6,766 bases of DNA from Pseudomonadota bacterium (GTDB lineage: Bacteria > Pseudomonadota > Alphaproteobacteria > Acetobacterales > Acetobacteraceae), in assembly GCA_021828605.1 (NCBI GenBank), contig JAJZEG010000160.1:1-6766 (forward strand), given 5' to 3'. The notes below the pieces were generated by a model. The model had not been told where the DNA came from and did no database searches. It worked only from the letters and a program-made list of their open reading frames with translations. The position numbers were made by a program, and so were the translations under genes. Within the stretch, counting starts at the first letter, position 1. The number at the start of each line of letters is the position of its first letter. Of the stretch, positions 6,328 to 6,766 are shown in pieces.

Positions 6328-6766
6328 TTACCAGATTCGCGTGCCGGGGGGTATGAAGGCCGGGATCGGTCGGTTGCGCGCCGCATCGGGCGGGATGAAG
6401 GCAGGCGCGTCAGGCGGCAGGGCAGAGTCGCGGTCAAAATCCTGGGCGTCAAACATGGTTTGCTCGCCAATCGAGGCGGTGCCGGTGCTGGGCTCGAACG
6501 CATGATCCAAATCACCATCCGGGTCGATATGGCGTTCAATCGCACTGCTCAAATCGAAATTGCGCAGGCTGCGCAGCTCGCTGCCCACATCGGCCAGATC
6601 GGCCTCGCGCATCAAATCCTGCAAATGTCCCTGAAACTCACCGGCCAGGCCGCGCATTTTGCGCAAGCCCGCCGTCGCGGTGCGAATCGCCACCGGCAAG
6701 TCCTTGGGGCCGATGACCAGCAAGGCCACGACCAAAATCACGCCTATCTCTGACCAGGAAAATCCG
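6328..6766 (-). CDS. tatB: Sec-independent protein translocase TatB (start just beyond the right edge)
   Basis: TatB pairs with TatC in the receptor for twin-arginine signal peptides. The frame is open to the right edge and reads GFSWSEIGVILVVALLVIGP from 6765 downward, so only the first few codons are missing. The GTG at 6739-6741 is an internal Val codon, since it lies in the middle of the membrane helix. Family features are one short N-terminal helix containing an acidic residue (SWSEIG), the Gly-Pro hinge followed by KDLP, an amphipathic helix (AIRTATAGLRKMRGLAGEFQGHL), and a polar, poorly conserved C-terminal tail. 145 residues are visible. I call TatB rather than TatA because of the Glu in the membrane helix, the GPKDLP hinge and the long tail. 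The tail ends with two copies of PAFIPP (6388-6405 and 6346-6363). Nine bases separate its stop (TAA, 6328-6330) from the tatC start, so the two should be translated from one mRNA. Confidence 0.9.
   Translation of the reverse strand, partial: GFSWSEIGVILVVALLVIGPKDLPVAIRTATAGLRKMRGLAGEFQGHLQDLMREADLADVGSELRSLRNFDLSSAIERHIDPDGDLDHAFEPSTGTASIGEQTMFDAQDFDRDSALPPDAPAFIPPDAARNRPIPAFIPPGTRIW

Noticed and set aside
6739..6741. GTG as the start of tatB
   Set aside because: The frame continues upstream through GFSWSEIG, the conserved beginning of the TatB membrane helix, so the real start lies just past the window edge.

Overview
The window is a compact, GC-rich piece of ordinary bacterial chromosome. 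It most likely comes from an alphaproteobacterium, and Rhodospirillales/Acetobacteraceae is my best guess. The guess rests on the tatB-tatC-serS gene order, a bacterial Coq4 (a ubiquinone gene typical of alphaproteobacteria), a divergent lipoprotein-type gamma-glutamyltransferase homologue, and the codon use. I could not run a search, so this placement is inference. Seven protein genes fill almost the whole window. I see no tRNA, rRNA, CRISPR array, transposase or phage gene.

Layout. (1) Positions 1-509, plus strand: the C-terminal part of a class I dihydroorotase (pyrimidine synthesis), running in from the left edge. (2) Positions 493-3082, minus strand: a two-gene unit, with a divergent gamma-glutamyltransferase-like lipoprotein first and a fold-type I PLP aminotransferase second, 10 bases apart. 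The aminotransferase ends tail to tail with dihydroorotase, overlapping it by 17 bases. (3) Positions 3083-3306: the only sizeable intergenic region. It is a divergent control region with an AT-rich core, inverted repeats and clear ribosome-binding sites for the genes on both sides. (4) Positions 3307-4125, plus strand: Coq4 of ubiquinone synthesis, with an intact metal-binding motif. (5) Positions 4117-6766, minus strand: tatB (its first few codons lie beyond the right edge), tatC and serS. serS ends tail to tail with coq4, overlapping it by 9 bases.

How the genes work together. TatB and TatC form the twin-arginine receptor that exports folded proteins. Seryl-tRNA synthetase is a housekeeping passenger downstream in the same direction. 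Coq4 supplies the respiratory quinone pathway and appears to be its own transcription unit. The GGT-like lipoprotein and the aminotransferase probably share a transcript, but no common substrate can be read from the sequence.

I do not see a clearly new biological system. The points most worth a second look are: a palindromic repeat element between tatC and serS whose edge supplies the tatC stop codon; the loss of several catalytic residues in the GGT-like protein; a 12-base tandem repeat that lengthens the N-terminus of TatC; and GC-rich hairpins at both tail-to-tail gene junctions, one of them built from serS codons.
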